DNA of 64,000 bases from Luteimicrobium album (GTDB taxonomy: Bacteria; Actinomycetota; Actinomycetes; Actinomycetales; Cellulomonadaceae): positions 2,170,001-2,234,000 of the forward strand of contig NZ_BSUK01000001.1 of the NCBI RefSeq assembly GCF_030161555.1. The letters run 5' to 3'. Below are positions 54,111 to 63,211 of the stretch, one piece after another. Position 1 is the stretch's first letter, and every line of letters starts with the position of its first letter. The position numbers were made by a program, and so were the translations under genes. Below the pieces are notes generated by a model. That model saw only the letters and a program-made list of their open reading frames with translations. It had not been told where the DNA came from and searched no databases.

Positions 54111-55042
54111 CGCCGTCGCGACCGGGCGAGGTCATCGCGACCATCCGCTCGCTGCTGCCGTCGCTCCTGCCCACCGAGCAGGCCGTCGCGCAGGTGCTCC
54201 TCGCCCGGTCCGCCGAGATCGTCGAGCTCAGCTCGCAGCAGGTCGCGGAGCTCGCGGGCGCGTCGCGCGCGACCGTCGTCCGGACCTGCCAGAGCCTCGG
54301 CTTCTCGGGCTACCAGCAGCTCCGCGTGCTCCTCGCGCGCGACGCCGCGGTCGCCGCGACCGCGCACGACGGCACCGGGTCGGCCACGCGGACGGGCTCG
54401 CCCACGGCCGACGACGGCACGCCCGGCGCCCGTCCGGCCGCTGCGGGCAGCGGGTCGGCCCGCACGCCGTCGGGAATCGTCGAGGACACGTTCCGACAGG
54501 TCGCGGCTGGCGTCGTCGGGATGGTCGCGCTGCTCGACGGGGACGAGGTGGCGCGGGCCGTCGAGGCGATCGCGACCGCGCGGCGCGTCGTCGTCGTCGG
54601 GAACGGGCTGTCGGGGCCGCTCGCGCTCGACGCCGCCGCCCGCCTGACCGGTGCGGGTCGGCCGGCCGAGGCGCCGTTCGACGTCATCAACCAGCAGATC
54701 ACCGCGCGCCTCCTCGCGCCCGAGGACGTGCTGCTCGTCATCTCGGGCTCGGGCTCCAACGCCGCGAGCCTGCGCTCCGCGGACGCGGCCGTCGCCGCGG
54801 GGGCGACCGTGATCGCGGTGACCGCGTTCGCCCGGAGCCCGCTCACGCAGCTCGCAGGCACCAACCTCGTGGTCACCATGCCGGACCTCACGTTCCGGGA
54901 CGAGATCACCCTCGCGTCCCGGCTGCCGCAGGCGATCCTCGTCGAGGGCCTGGTGGCCGCGGTCACCGCGCGCCTGGGGGAGTCGGCCGTGCGCGCGAAG
55001 GCGCTCGCGCTCGACGCGATCAGCGACAACCTCGCCGAGTAG
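54107..55042 (+). CDS. MurR/RpiR-family regulator of the phn-type operon
   Basis: 311 residues. HTH_6 (LLPTEQAVAQVLLARSAEI, SSQQVAELAGASRATVVRTCQSLGFSGYQQLRVL), a 40-residue Gly/Thr/Pro linker, and a SIS domain (RVVVVGNGLSGPLALDAAARL, DVLLVISGSGSNAASLRSADAAVAAG). The SIS domain suggests that the effector is a phosphorylated sugar or similar molecule, which hints that the imported compound is a sugar- or glycerol-phosphodiester and not a plain phosphonate. Last gene of the operon. Confidence 0.88.
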   Translation: MTPSRPGEVIATIRSLLPSLLPTEQAVAQVLLARSAEIVELSSQQVAELAGASRATVVRTCQSLGFSGYQQLRVLLARDAAVAATAHDGTGSATRTGSPTADDGTPGARPAAAGSGSARTPSGIVEDTFRQVAAGVVGMVALLDGDEVARAVEAIATARRVVVVGNGLSGPLALDAAARLTGAGRPAEAPFDVINQQITARLLAPEDVLLVISGSGSNAASLRSADAAVAAGATVIAVTAFARSPLTQLAGTNLVVTMPDLTFRDEITLASRLPQAILVEGLVAAVTARLGESAVRAKALALDAISDNLAE

Positions 55043-55076
55043 CGCCCGCCCTTCGCGAGGTCGTACGGCGGCCGGT

Positions 55077-55290
55077 CTACTTCGCGAGGATCAGAGGGGA
55101 CGCCGGCGTCCTTGGCGAGGTCGGCGTAGGTCTGCTCGCCGTCCGTCGCCTCGTCGAACTGGTACGCGCCGCTGACCTCGTCGACGTGCAGGCTCCCCGC
55201 CTTGACGCGGTCGGGGGTCCAGCCCACCTCGCGGAGGGCGGCGAGCTCGTTCTCGAGCTGCTCGCGGCTCATGCGGATGCCATCGCTCAT
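55077..55290 (-). CDS. Small acidic hypothetical protein, end uncertain
   Basis: From ATG 55290: SDGIRMSREQLENELAALRE, VGWTPDRVKAGSLHVDEVSG, AYQFDEATDGEQTYADLAKDAGV. The frame then has no stop until 54310, deep inside the opposite rpiR gene, which is not credible. In another frame the text ends LILAK-TAG at 55077-55079, so bases are probably missing in the C run near 55097. About 71 residues, helical N-terminal half. Function unknown. Convergent with the RpiR gene. Confidence 0.45.
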
Positions 55291-55338
55291 GGGTCGAAGG
55301 TAGCGCCGACGACCCGGCCCGCGCGGCGTCCGTGCGGG

Positions 55339-56469
55339 TCAGGGCCGGGTCGCCCAGGGCGCGCCGAGCTCGGTGAACGTGCGCTGCTCGCGGGCGACGC
55401 GCTCGCACCACGCGGCGACGTCGTGCACGACGGGGTGGCGCTCGTCGCCCGCGCCCACCCAGGTCACGTGGTCGGCGCCGACGACGCGCGGCTCGGGGGC
55501 GGTGCGGACCGCCTCGAGCACGCGCATGAAGGCGCCCGTGTCGGAGACGTCGCACAGCAGGCGGTGGCCGTCCTGGCGCGCCCCGAGCAGGTCGGTCAGG
55601 AGGTCGCTCCGGTCGCCGCGGATCGTCCGCTCCCCGCCCGGCCCGGACACCACGGCCTCGTCGCGCTCGTAGCGGAGCGTGATCTCGCCGTCCGTCCCGC
55701 GCAGGAGGACGCGTGCGAGCTCCTGCTCGGGTGCGCACAGCGTGAAGCCGAAGCCCACGGGCAGGCCCGTCGCGGTGGTCACCCGGACGGACGACGTGTC
55801 GTCCGCCTCGATCGGGTTCGCGTGGTACAGGTCCGTGACCACGTCGGTGACGTCCTCGGTGCGGGTTGCGCCCACGACGTGCAGCGTCGTCGCGACGGCG
55901 TGCGCGAGAGGGTTGGTCACGACGCCGTCGACGACGTCGCGCCCGTCGAGCGTCCGGCGTCCGGCCCAGGCCGACCGGGCCCAGTACCCGTCGGTGCGTG
56001 TCCAGGCGCCCACCGCGCCCGCCCCGACGAGCTCCCCGATCTCACCGCCCGCGACCGCCTCGCGGACCGCCGCGAGCGCGCCCGACCCGAACGTCTGGAA
56101 GCCCACCTGGCACAGCCGACCCGTGTCACGGGCGACCGCCACGAGCTCCGCGTGCTCGGCGAGCGAGGCCGCCGTCGGCTTCTCCACGAGGACGTCCGCG
56201 CCCGCTCGGAGGGCCTGGGTCGCGAGCGGGACGTGCGTCGGGATCGGGGTGCAGACCACGACGACGTCGGGCACCTCGCGCTCCAGCAGCTCGTCGAGCG
56301 AGGCGAACCAGGGCACGGCGTGGACGGCATCGGGGTCGGAGGCGCGCGGCGGTGCCGTGTCGACGACGGCGACGAGCCGGGCCGTCCCAGCGGCCTCGAG
56401 CGCCGCGAGGCGCGGGAGGTACGTCGCGCCGTACCCCCGGAAGCCGACAAGAGCGACGGACGCGGTCAC
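55339..56469 (-). CDS. Gfo/Idh/MocA-family oxidoreductase
   Basis: 376 residues from GTG 56469 (GGAGGAACCCCT upstream). N-terminal Rossmann VALVGFRGYGATYLPRLAAL, VVVVCTPIPTHVPLATQALRAGADVLVEKPTA with the EKP motif, QVGFQTFGSGAL and a C-terminal beta-sheet domain (DVVDGVVTNPLAHAVATTLHVVGA). NAD(P)-dependent oxidation of a sugar or cyclitol is usual. Convergent with the phn-type operon; it is co-transcribed with the small membrane protein upstream (GTGA). Confidence 0.88.
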   Translation of the reverse strand: MTASVALVGFRGYGATYLPRLAALEAAGTARLVAVVDTAPPRASDPDAVHAVPWFASLDELLEREVPDVVVVCTPIPTHVPLATQALRAGADVLVEKPTAASLAEHAELVAVARDTGRLCQVGFQTFGSGALAAVREAVAGGEIGELVGAGAVGAWTRTDGYWARSAWAGRRTLDGRDVVDGVVTNPLAHAVATTLHVVGATRTEDVTDVVTDLYHANPIEADDTSSVRVTTATGLPVGFGFTLCAPEQELARVLLRGTDGEITLRYERDEAVVSGPGGERTIRGDRSDLLTDLLGARQDGHRLLCDVSDTGAFMRVLEAVRTAPEPRVVGADHVTWVGAGDERHPVVHDVAAWCERVAREQRTFTELGAPWATRP

Positions 56470-56801
56470 CAGGGGTTCCTCCGGTTCTGACGGGCGAGCC
56501 ACCACGCTGCGGCGCGCCTCCCGGTGCGCGTCCAGAGCAGGCGGTCCAGCATCTGATCCACCGCGAGCCAGAGCGCGAAGACGATCGCGGCCCAGATCCA
56601 GCCGAACCGCGGGAGGAGGACGAGGACGAGGACAGCGAGCCCGGCCGTCCAGAAGGTCCATGACAGCCAGCCACGGATGCGCCCCTCCGTGCGTCGTCGG
56701 GCCTCATCAGCAGGGTCCGCGCCGTCGTGCACCGGGCGCATGTTCCCGGGCGCGGGCGAGCTCGCGCGCGAGGGCTCGGGCGTACTGGCGGTGCCGGACA
56801 C
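56466..56801 (-). CDS. Two-helix membrane protein of unknown function
   Basis: 111 residues from GTG 56801, behind GGGAGGCGTG. Disordered N-terminus (SGTASTPEPSRASSPAPGN), then RTEGRIRGWLSWTFWTAGLAV and two adjoining membrane helices AVLVLVLLPRFGWIWAAIVFALWLA, ending in a basic Trp-rich tail (RRAAAWWLARQNRRNPW). Stop overlaps the oxidoreductase start. It resembles 2TM-domain proteins but no function is known. Confidence 0.65.
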   Translation of the reverse strand: MSGTASTPEPSRASSPAPGNMRPVHDGADPADEARRRTEGRIRGWLSWTFWTAGLAVLVLVLLPRFGWIWAAIVFALWLAVDQMLDRLLWTRTGRRAAAWWLARQNRRNPW

Positions 56802-57592
56802 CACGCCTCCCGATGACGGTGCTGACTGTTCGACGCGAGCGTACTGCCTGCTCAGCGCCACCCGCGCGGACCGGTCACCGTCGGCGAACGGAGCGTCGCC
56901 GCGGGCGTCGGGGCGGAGGACCGCTCCCGGCCCACCCACCCGAGTCACGTCACGATCGGGCGACGGCGGCTCAGCGCAGCGGGGATGTGGCCTCCCGCAC
57001 GACGACTCGGTCGCGCGGTCGAGCGACCGAACACGGCCGTGTGGCGGTCGGGCCGCGAGAGCAGCTCGACGCCGTGCCGGAACCCGCCGTCGACGTAGAA
57101 GTTGCCAAGCTGCACGAGCTCGGGGTCGACCCCGCGACCGGACATGGCACCCGGCAGGCCGCGAGCGACGGCACGCAGAAGATCCCGTGCCGGTGGGGAC
57201 CCACGCTCGCGGGGCTCGCCCGTTCCGAGGCAGCGCAGCGCTCCGGCGGCGGCGTCCTCTCGCTCTCGCCGCCTGGACCGCGTTCGTCGGGAGCGCCGGT
57301 ACCCCCGACGCCGCGGTCGCGGCTCTGCTCGCGCTCCCCGCGCTCCTTTCCGCCGGGCTGGTTCGGGGGCGGCCGAGCCACCCGCCGACCATGGTGCTGT
57401 CCGCATGTTCGGCGCGGGGATCCTGAGCCGAACGTCGCACCCGGCGAACGCGTTGTCGCACTCGGTGCTCGGGGCGTTGCACTCGGCGAGAGCCCGCTCG
57501 CCAAGCCCGATCTGTACACCCGAACGTGCTGCCGGGGTACGGGTCGGACCGCGAGGTTTGGGCCTGAGCCTCCTGTCCGGGATGATCGGACC
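56802..57592. other. 790-base gap without a credible intact gene
   Basis: No frame on either strand shows convincing family sequence. A plus-strand stretch at about 57262-57426 reads ALAAWTAFVGSAGTPDAAVA then ALLALPALLSAGLVRGR, which looks like the end of a membrane protein and may be a gene remnant. Near 57435-57500 three imperfect repeats of GTTGTCGCACTCGG / GTTGCACTCGG / GTCGCACCCGG lie in series with a period of about 20-25 bases, 100-160 bases upstream of the KAS III gene; they could be regulatory. Confidence 0.35.
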
Positions 57593-58624
57593 ATGCCCTC
57601 GCTGCGCACCGTCACCGGCTCCGCAGGCACGCGCCTCCTCGGGCTCGGCCACCACCAGCCGGAGAAGATCCTCACCAACGACGACATCGCCAAGCTCGTC
57701 GACACCAACGACGAGTGGATCCGGTCCCGCACCGGCATCGTCACGCGACACGTCGCCGCCGTCGACGTCACCGTCGCCGACATGGCCGCCGCGGCCGCGC
57801 AGCACGCGCTCGCGGACGCGCAGGTGCCCGGCGAGGACGTCGACCTCGTCATCGTCGCCACGACCACCGCCCGCGACTCGAGCCCGAACACGGCCGGCCG
57901 CGTCGCCTACGCCCTGCGCACCGGCCACGTCCCCGTGCGCGGGGGCAGCGGCAAGGCGGCGCCGGAGTCGCTGCGCGGAGTCGTGGGCCCGGGGATCATC
58001 GACATCAACACGGCGTGCTCGGGCTTCGCCTACGGCGTGGGGCTCGCCGACCAGGCGATCCGTGCCGGCTCCGCCCGCACCGCCGTCGTCGTCGGCGCCG
58101 AGAAGCTCACCGCCGTGACCGACTGGGCGGACCGCAGCACCTGCATCCTCACCGCCGACGGCGCCGGCGCCGTCGTGCTGCAGGGCGCGGACGAGCCGGG
58201 CGTGGGCCCCGTGGTGTGGGGCTCCGAGCCCGAGATCGCGGAGTCGGTGCGCATCGAAGCACCCGTGGACCGGTTCTCCCAGGACGGCGCCACCGTGTTC
58301 AAGTGGGCGATCTCGCAGGCCGCGGAACGGGCGCGGCGCATCCTGGACCGGTCGGGGCTGCAGCCCGAGGACATCGAGGTGCTGGTCGCGCACCAGGCCA
58401 ACCTGCGCATCATCGAGCCCCTCGCGAAGAGCCTGGGCCTCACGGACAAGATCGTCGTCACGGACATCACCGAGTCCGGCAACACGTCCGCCGCGAGCAT
58501 CCCGCTCGGGCTGTCGAAGTGGTGGCACGGCGGGAAGATCCCCGGCGGCGTCCCCGCCCTGCTGTTCGGGTTCGGCGGGGGTTTCACGTGGGCCGGTCAG
58601 GTCGTCCTGACGCCGGAGTGCTGA
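57593..58624 (+). CDS. fabH: 3-oxoacyl-ACP synthase III (KAS III)
   Basis: 343 residues. RLLGLGHHQPEKILTNDDIA, DEWIRSRTGIVTRH, catalytic Cys in INTACSGFAYGVGLADQAI, His in VLVAHQANLRIIEPLAK and Asn in TESGNTSAASIPLGL. Condenses acyl-CoA with malonyl-ACP to start fatty acid synthesis. An insert of about 15-20 residues (RTGHVPVRGGSGKAAPESLRG) precedes the active-site strand, so it may be a specialised paralogue, not the fab-operon enzyme; no other fab gene is near. Confidence 0.88.
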   Translation: MPSLRTVTGSAGTRLLGLGHHQPEKILTNDDIAKLVDTNDEWIRSRTGIVTRHVAAVDVTVADMAAAAAQHALADAQVPGEDVDLVIVATTTARDSSPNTAGRVAYALRTGHVPVRGGSGKAAPESLRGVVGPGIIDINTACSGFAYGVGLADQAIRAGSARTAVVVGAEKLTAVTDWADRSTCILTADGAGAVVLQGADEPGVGPVVWGSEPEIAESVRIEAPVDRFSQDGATVFKWAISQAAERARRILDRSGLQPEDIEVLVAHQANLRIIEPLAKSLGLTDKIVVTDITESGNTSAASIPLGLSKWWHGGKIPGGVPALLFGFGGGFTWAGQVVLTPEC

Positions 58625-58655
58625 CCCCCGGCCGCAAGACGGTGGCCGCAGACGA

Positions 58656-58714
58656 ACGAACCGCCGGAATCCGTCGCCCCGCGAGAGCGAGAGCAACGGA
58701 TTCCGGCGGTTCGT
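58656..58714. terminator. Bidirectional terminator between fabH and the discoidin gene
   Basis: 19 perfect base pairs: ACGAACCGCCGGAATCCGT (58656-58674, first base A) against ACGGATTCCGGCGGTTCGT (58696-58714), with a 21-base loop. It sits 31 bases after fabH and 13 bases after the convergent minus-strand gene. Confidence 0.85.
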
Positions 58715-58727
58715 GTCCTGCCGAGGA

Positions 58728-61432
58728 TCAGCCTCCGTACGACGTGACCGTCGCCGGCACCGTGTCCGTGCCCGCAGCGCGCGGGCCGGTGCCGTTGATC
58801 ACGTGCGCGTACGAGCCCTGCCCGCCGAGCGACACGGTCGAGATCGAGTGCAGCTTCACGCCGGGGGCGTTCGGCACCTCGAAGCCGTTCGTGACCTCGA
58901 TGGACGGGTCGGTCGTGAAGACGCAGTACGACCCGAGCCCCCACGCCTCGTGCTGGGTGACGCCGTCGGCGACCTTGTAGGCGGCGTACCCGACCTCGCC
59001 GTCGTGCGACCAGGCGGCCGCGCTCGGCGGGTCGTAGGGGAGCTCGTTCTGGAAGAAGATCGTGCGTCCCCGGTTGCCGTTCCAGAGCACGTTGTACTTC
59101 TGGAAGTGCTCCACGAACAGGCCGTACGCGTTCACGTCGTCACCGTTGACCACGAGGCCGTAGTCCGCGGTGTTCGACGTCCAGCCGGCGCCGGCGCCGT
59201 GGTCGGCCCGCCAGTCCCAGATGTGGTCGATGATCGTGTCGTCGGCGTTCACGATGATGCCGTTGTCGGTCTTGCCGGCGACGACGCCGCCCACGCGGAT
59301 GAAGACGTCCTGCAGGGACTGCGGGTCGGCCGCGTGGTCGGTGTGCTTGCCGGAGTCGCCGAGCTCGACGACGGCGTGCGACTTCGTGGTGCCCTGGTCG
59401 AACAGGAGCCCGGCGATCTTGATGCCGGACACGTCGGCGGTCTTGAGCCCGACGACCCCGTTCTCGGGGATGATCGTCGCCATGCCGAGGCCCAGGAGGA
59501 CCGTGTCGGGCCGGGTGACGTTCAGCGTCTGGTCGAGGTGGTAGACGCCCGGCGCGAACAGGATGTTCAGGCCCTGGGCCAGCGCGGCGTTGAGGGTCGC
59601 GGCCGAGTCGCTGGCGTGCGCCAGGTAGAACGTGCTCAGGCTGAGCGAGCTGCCGGGCGTGTTCGGCCAGGTGGTGCCGGTCGTGCCGGAGCGCAGGCTC
59701 GGGACGAACACGGACCACTTCCCGTCCTTGAAGTACAGGTACGGCTTCTCACGGACCGTGCCGGTCGTGGCGAGCGTGGTCACCGCGGGCTTCGGGAACG
59801 ACGTCGCGGGCACGCCCTGGTCACCCGAGAACACCTGGTTCCACAGGGCGCCGTCCCACGAGCCGACGGACGAGTCGCGCATGTACCACTGCTGCTGCGT
59901 GTACGACGTGACCGTGCCGTCGATCTTCGAGTCGGCGATGTACCCGCCGGACGCCCAGCCGTACGCGGACGAGTCGAGGGCGAGACCGCCCTTGACGTGC
60001 ACGCGGCGCATGGGGGCCGCCTGCGCGGTGGCCCACCGGGCCTGGCCGGTCGACGGCGTGACGGCGAAGTTCTCGGCCGAACGCCAGAAGTTCTGCGTCG
60101 CGTTGCCGCCGAACCACTGCGCGTCGACCCAGACGCCGCCGTTGATGTTCACGTCGTCGGGGTTGAGACCGGCGCCGCTGATCGACGTGTAGAAGCCGAT
60201 GTTCGCCTGGAGGTTGTACGTCCCGGGGAGGAACAGGAACTGGTCCCGCTCGTCGCCGAACTGGTTGGACTCCTGCCTGCTGAACACGTCGTTCACGGTG
60301 TTCTGGATGCCGGCCTGGTCGTCGGTCGGCTTGAACACGTGGACGTTCGGCCCGAAGTCCGGGTTCGCCGGGTCGGCTGCCTGCACGGTGCCTCCTTGGC
60401 CCGGATCGGTCGTGCCGCCGCCGTCACCGGGGTCGGTGGTGCCGCCCCCGCCGCCGGTGAGCACCTTGAGCTCCCACAGGGAGTAGCCGTAGCCCGTGCC
60501 GCGCGCCGAGCCGAGGACCCGGACGTACCGGCCCGAGCCGTCGACGTCGAGCTTCTGCGTGCCGCCCGTGCCCGTGGTCGTCTGGTAGATCGTCTTCCAG
60601 GTCGACGCGTCGCCCGAGGTCTGGACCTGGAACGCCTTGCCGTACGCCGTCTCCCAGTCGAGCTCGACGCCGCACACGTCCTGCGTGCTGCCGAGGTCGA
60701 CCTGGAGCCACTGCGGGTCGGAGGCCGCGGACGACCACCGGGTGTCGGCCTTGCCGTCGACGGCGGCGCTCGCGGGCGTGCCGCCGTTCTCGGTCGACGA
60801 CGCGGTGGCCGTCTTGCCGAGCGCGGCGTTCGTGTCGCAGGCGCCGCCGCCCGAGCCGCCGTCACCGGGGTCGGTCGTGCCGCCGTCGCCCGGGTCGGTG
60901 GTCCCGCCCGCGGTCCCGTAGACGCGGACCTCGTACAACGAGATCCCGTAGCCGGTGGCGCGGTGGGTGGACAGGACGCGCACGTACCGGCCGGAGCCGG
61001 AGACCGTGTCGGTGTCCTTGCCTCCGTCGGACGAGGTCGTCGCGTAGGCGTCGGTCCACGCCGATCCGTCGCCGGAGACCTGGATCTTGTAGCCGTCCGC
61101 GTACGCGCCCTCCCAGTCGAGCTCGACGCGCGACAGGGTGGCGGTGGCGCCGAGGTCGATCTGGAGCCACTGCCCGTCCTGGGCCGAGGACGACCAGCGG
61201 GTGCCCTCGTCGCCGTCCACGGCGTAGGCGGCCTTGTAGTAGTCGGCGTTCTCGAACGACGACGCGGTCGCCGCCTTGCCCTGCGACAGCAGGACCGGGT
61301 CGGCCGCGTGCGCCGCGCCGAGCGGCACGGACAGGACGCCGCACGTGAGGGCGCCGACGGCGGCCCCCGCGAGGAGCGTGCGTGCCCGCGTGGTCAGGGC
61401 ACGGATGTGCCGGGATGAAGGGGGTGGTGCAT
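58728..61432 (-). CDS. Secreted protein with two F5/8 type C domains and a beta-helix domain, probable polysaccharide hydrolase (frame broken once)
   Basis: About 901 residues. Signal peptide LLAGAAVGALTCGVLSVPLG (read after adding one base at the G5 run 61420-61424; ATG 61432 with GGAGG). Two discoidin modules (about 35-165 and 190-320), each with AVDGD/K-TRWSS, QWLQxDLG and RATGYGISLYE / RGTGYGYSLWE, joined by Gly/Thr/Asp linkers (TTDPGDGG). The remainder (about 350-895) is a parallel beta-helix: FLFLPGTYNLQANIGFYTSI, ASGGYIADSKIDG, ILFAPGVYHLDQTLNV, TDNGIIVNADDTIIDHIWDW. It resembles GH55/GH87-type glucanases; the exact family is uncertain. Confidence 0.75.
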
Positions 61433-61574
61433 GAGTGGCTCCTCCAAGGAGAGCCAGCCCTACCGAGGGTGCGTCCCGATCGGTGGTGCAGTCAGATCGT
61501 CGTCGAGCTGGTTGCGGATGGTCGGTGGTGCGCCGGCGAGCTCGTTCTCGCCACCGCGGTGAGTCTGTGCGTCA

Positions 61575-61616
61575 CCGGGGCCCACGTCAAGGTGGTGTCC
61601 GCGACGTGGGCCCCGG
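61575..61616 (-). terminator. Terminator after the DUF1996 gene
   Basis: CCGGGGCCCACGTC (61575-61588) and GACGTGGGCCCCGG (61603-61616), 14 perfect pairs with a 14-base loop, nine bases past the stop of the minus-strand DUF1996 gene. Confidence 0.8.
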
Positions 61617-61624
61617 GGGCCGGA

Positions 61625-63135
61625 TCAGGTCAGGTTCGGCTGCCAGACGAGGTTGCCTGCGTCGTCGAGCACGGTGCCCGCCCACGGCTTGTAGATGTCG
61701 TTGCCGTGCGGCGTGCACTGGAGGCCACCGTCGATGCAGTGCTGCGTGAGTGCGGACAGGACCGTCTGGTCCCAGCCGTTCATGAAGTCGTAGTGCCAGT
61801 TCACGTTCATGACGGAGCCGTCCGGCATCGTCATGGGCGCGAGGTGGACACCCGTCATGTCGCCGCTCACGGGCCAGCTGATCTTCATCTCGATCATCGG
61901 GACCGCGACCGGGTGGTCGGTCGGGCACTCGCCGTCGACCGGGTACGCCATGTGGCTGCGGTGGTCGGCGGAGTCGAGGTGGACGCCGTCCCAGCAGCTC
62001 GGCGCCTGGTACCGCACGTTGAGCTGCGAGCCCGGCGCGCAGTAGGTGGGGATCGTCCAGTTCTTGGTCGAGTCCCCGCACTCCCAGCCCTCGACGGTGC
62101 CGGGCGCGTTCTTGAACTGGTCCTCGGTGAACATCGGGCTGCCCGCGTAGAACCGCAGCCCCGCCGGGAACGGGCGGACCTTCTTGTAGTCGATGATCCC
62201 CGACTTGTAGTAGATCGTCTGCAGGTCGGGCGAGATGACTTGGTTGTCACCGCGGTAGAGCGTCGGGAACCAGTAGGCCGACTTGTCCTGCGCGACGGTG
62301 CAGCTCGTGCCCGAGCCGTTCAGCAGCGTGTCCGGCGTCGACGACGCGTTCGTGTCGAGGTTCCCCATGAACGAGTGGTTGTGCGACGCGCCCGGCTGCC
62401 CCGGGAGGATGAGCGGGTCGTCGAACAGCGTGTGGTTCACGGTGCAGTTCATCTGGAACTCGTGGTGCGTCACCGTCGTGTCGGCGCCGGGGGCGCCTCG
62501 GGCAGCGGACGCGGGTTGTACGGCGCGGGATCCGTGCCGCCCGTGCCGAACACGTGCAGGCTGAAGATCGAGTACCCGTAGCCGGTGCCGCGCTGCGTGA
62601 ACGCGAGACGCACGTAGCGCCCCGAGCCCGGCGCCGCCACCGTCTGGTTGCCGCCCGAGCCGTTCGTCACCGTCGCGACGGTGGTCCAGGCGCTGCCGTC
62701 GTCCGACGTCTGGACCGTGAACGCCTTGCCGTACGCGGCCTCCCAGTCGATGACGAGGTGGTCGATCGTGGCCGTCGAGCCGAGGTCGACCTTGATCCAC
62801 TGGTCGTCGGACTGCTGGCTCGCCCAGCGGGTCGAGCCGTCGCCGTCGACCGCCTTGGACGCGACGTAGTCGTCGCCCTCGGCGGACGACGCGGACGCCG
62901 TCTTGCCCTGGGCGATGTCCGTCGCCTGGGCGTCGGCGGCCACGACCAGCGCCGCGTTCTGGGCGCTCGTGTCGGCCTGGGCCATGACGTGCCCCGCGTG
63001 CCCGACGTGCGCGAGCGCGCCCTGCGGGGTCGCGTTCGCGGACGTCGCGAGCGCGAGGGCGACCGCGGACGCCGCGGCGGCCAGCGCGGTCGCGGCGACG
63101 ACGACGGCGCCGCGGTTGGTTCTCCTGGTGCGCAT
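61625..63135 (-). CDS. Secreted discoidin-DUF1996 protein (frame broken once)
   Basis: 503 residues after repair. Signal peptide AVVVAATALAAAASAVALAL, one F5/8 type C module at about 70-205 (DIAQGKTASASSAEGDDYVA, DDQWIKVDLGSTATIDHLVI, RGTGYGYSIFSLHVFG), then DUF1996 (about 220-503): EFQMNCTVNHTLFDDPLILP, GASHNHSFMGN, YWFPTLYRGDNQ, FPAGLRFYAG, CAPGSQLNVRYQAPSCWDGV and DHRSHMAYPVDGECP. One base is missing at G5 62489-62493. DUF1996 occurs mainly in fungi and actinobacteria and has no settled activity; the His-rich conserved stretches look like metal or substrate sites. ATG behind GGAGGAAGC. Confidence 0.82.
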
Positions 63136-63163
63136 GGTGCTTCCTCCTGGTGCTTCCTGGTGG

Positions 63164-63197
63164 CCCGGTGCCCGGCGCGAGTGTGCCGGGCACCGGG
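63164..63197 (-). terminator. Terminator after the C-terminal discoidin gene
   Basis: CCCGGTGCCCGGC (63164-63176) and GCCGGGCACCGGG (63185-63197), 13 perfect pairs with an 8-base loop, 14 bases past the stop of the partial gene and ahead of the DUF1996 gene. Confidence 0.8.
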
Positions 63198-63211
63198 TTG
63201 TTACCGGTCGG

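Noticed and set aside
58713..61418. A 901-codon plus-strand frame
   Set aside because: Exact antisense of the discoidin/beta-helix gene, with Arg/Val-rich text and no motif.
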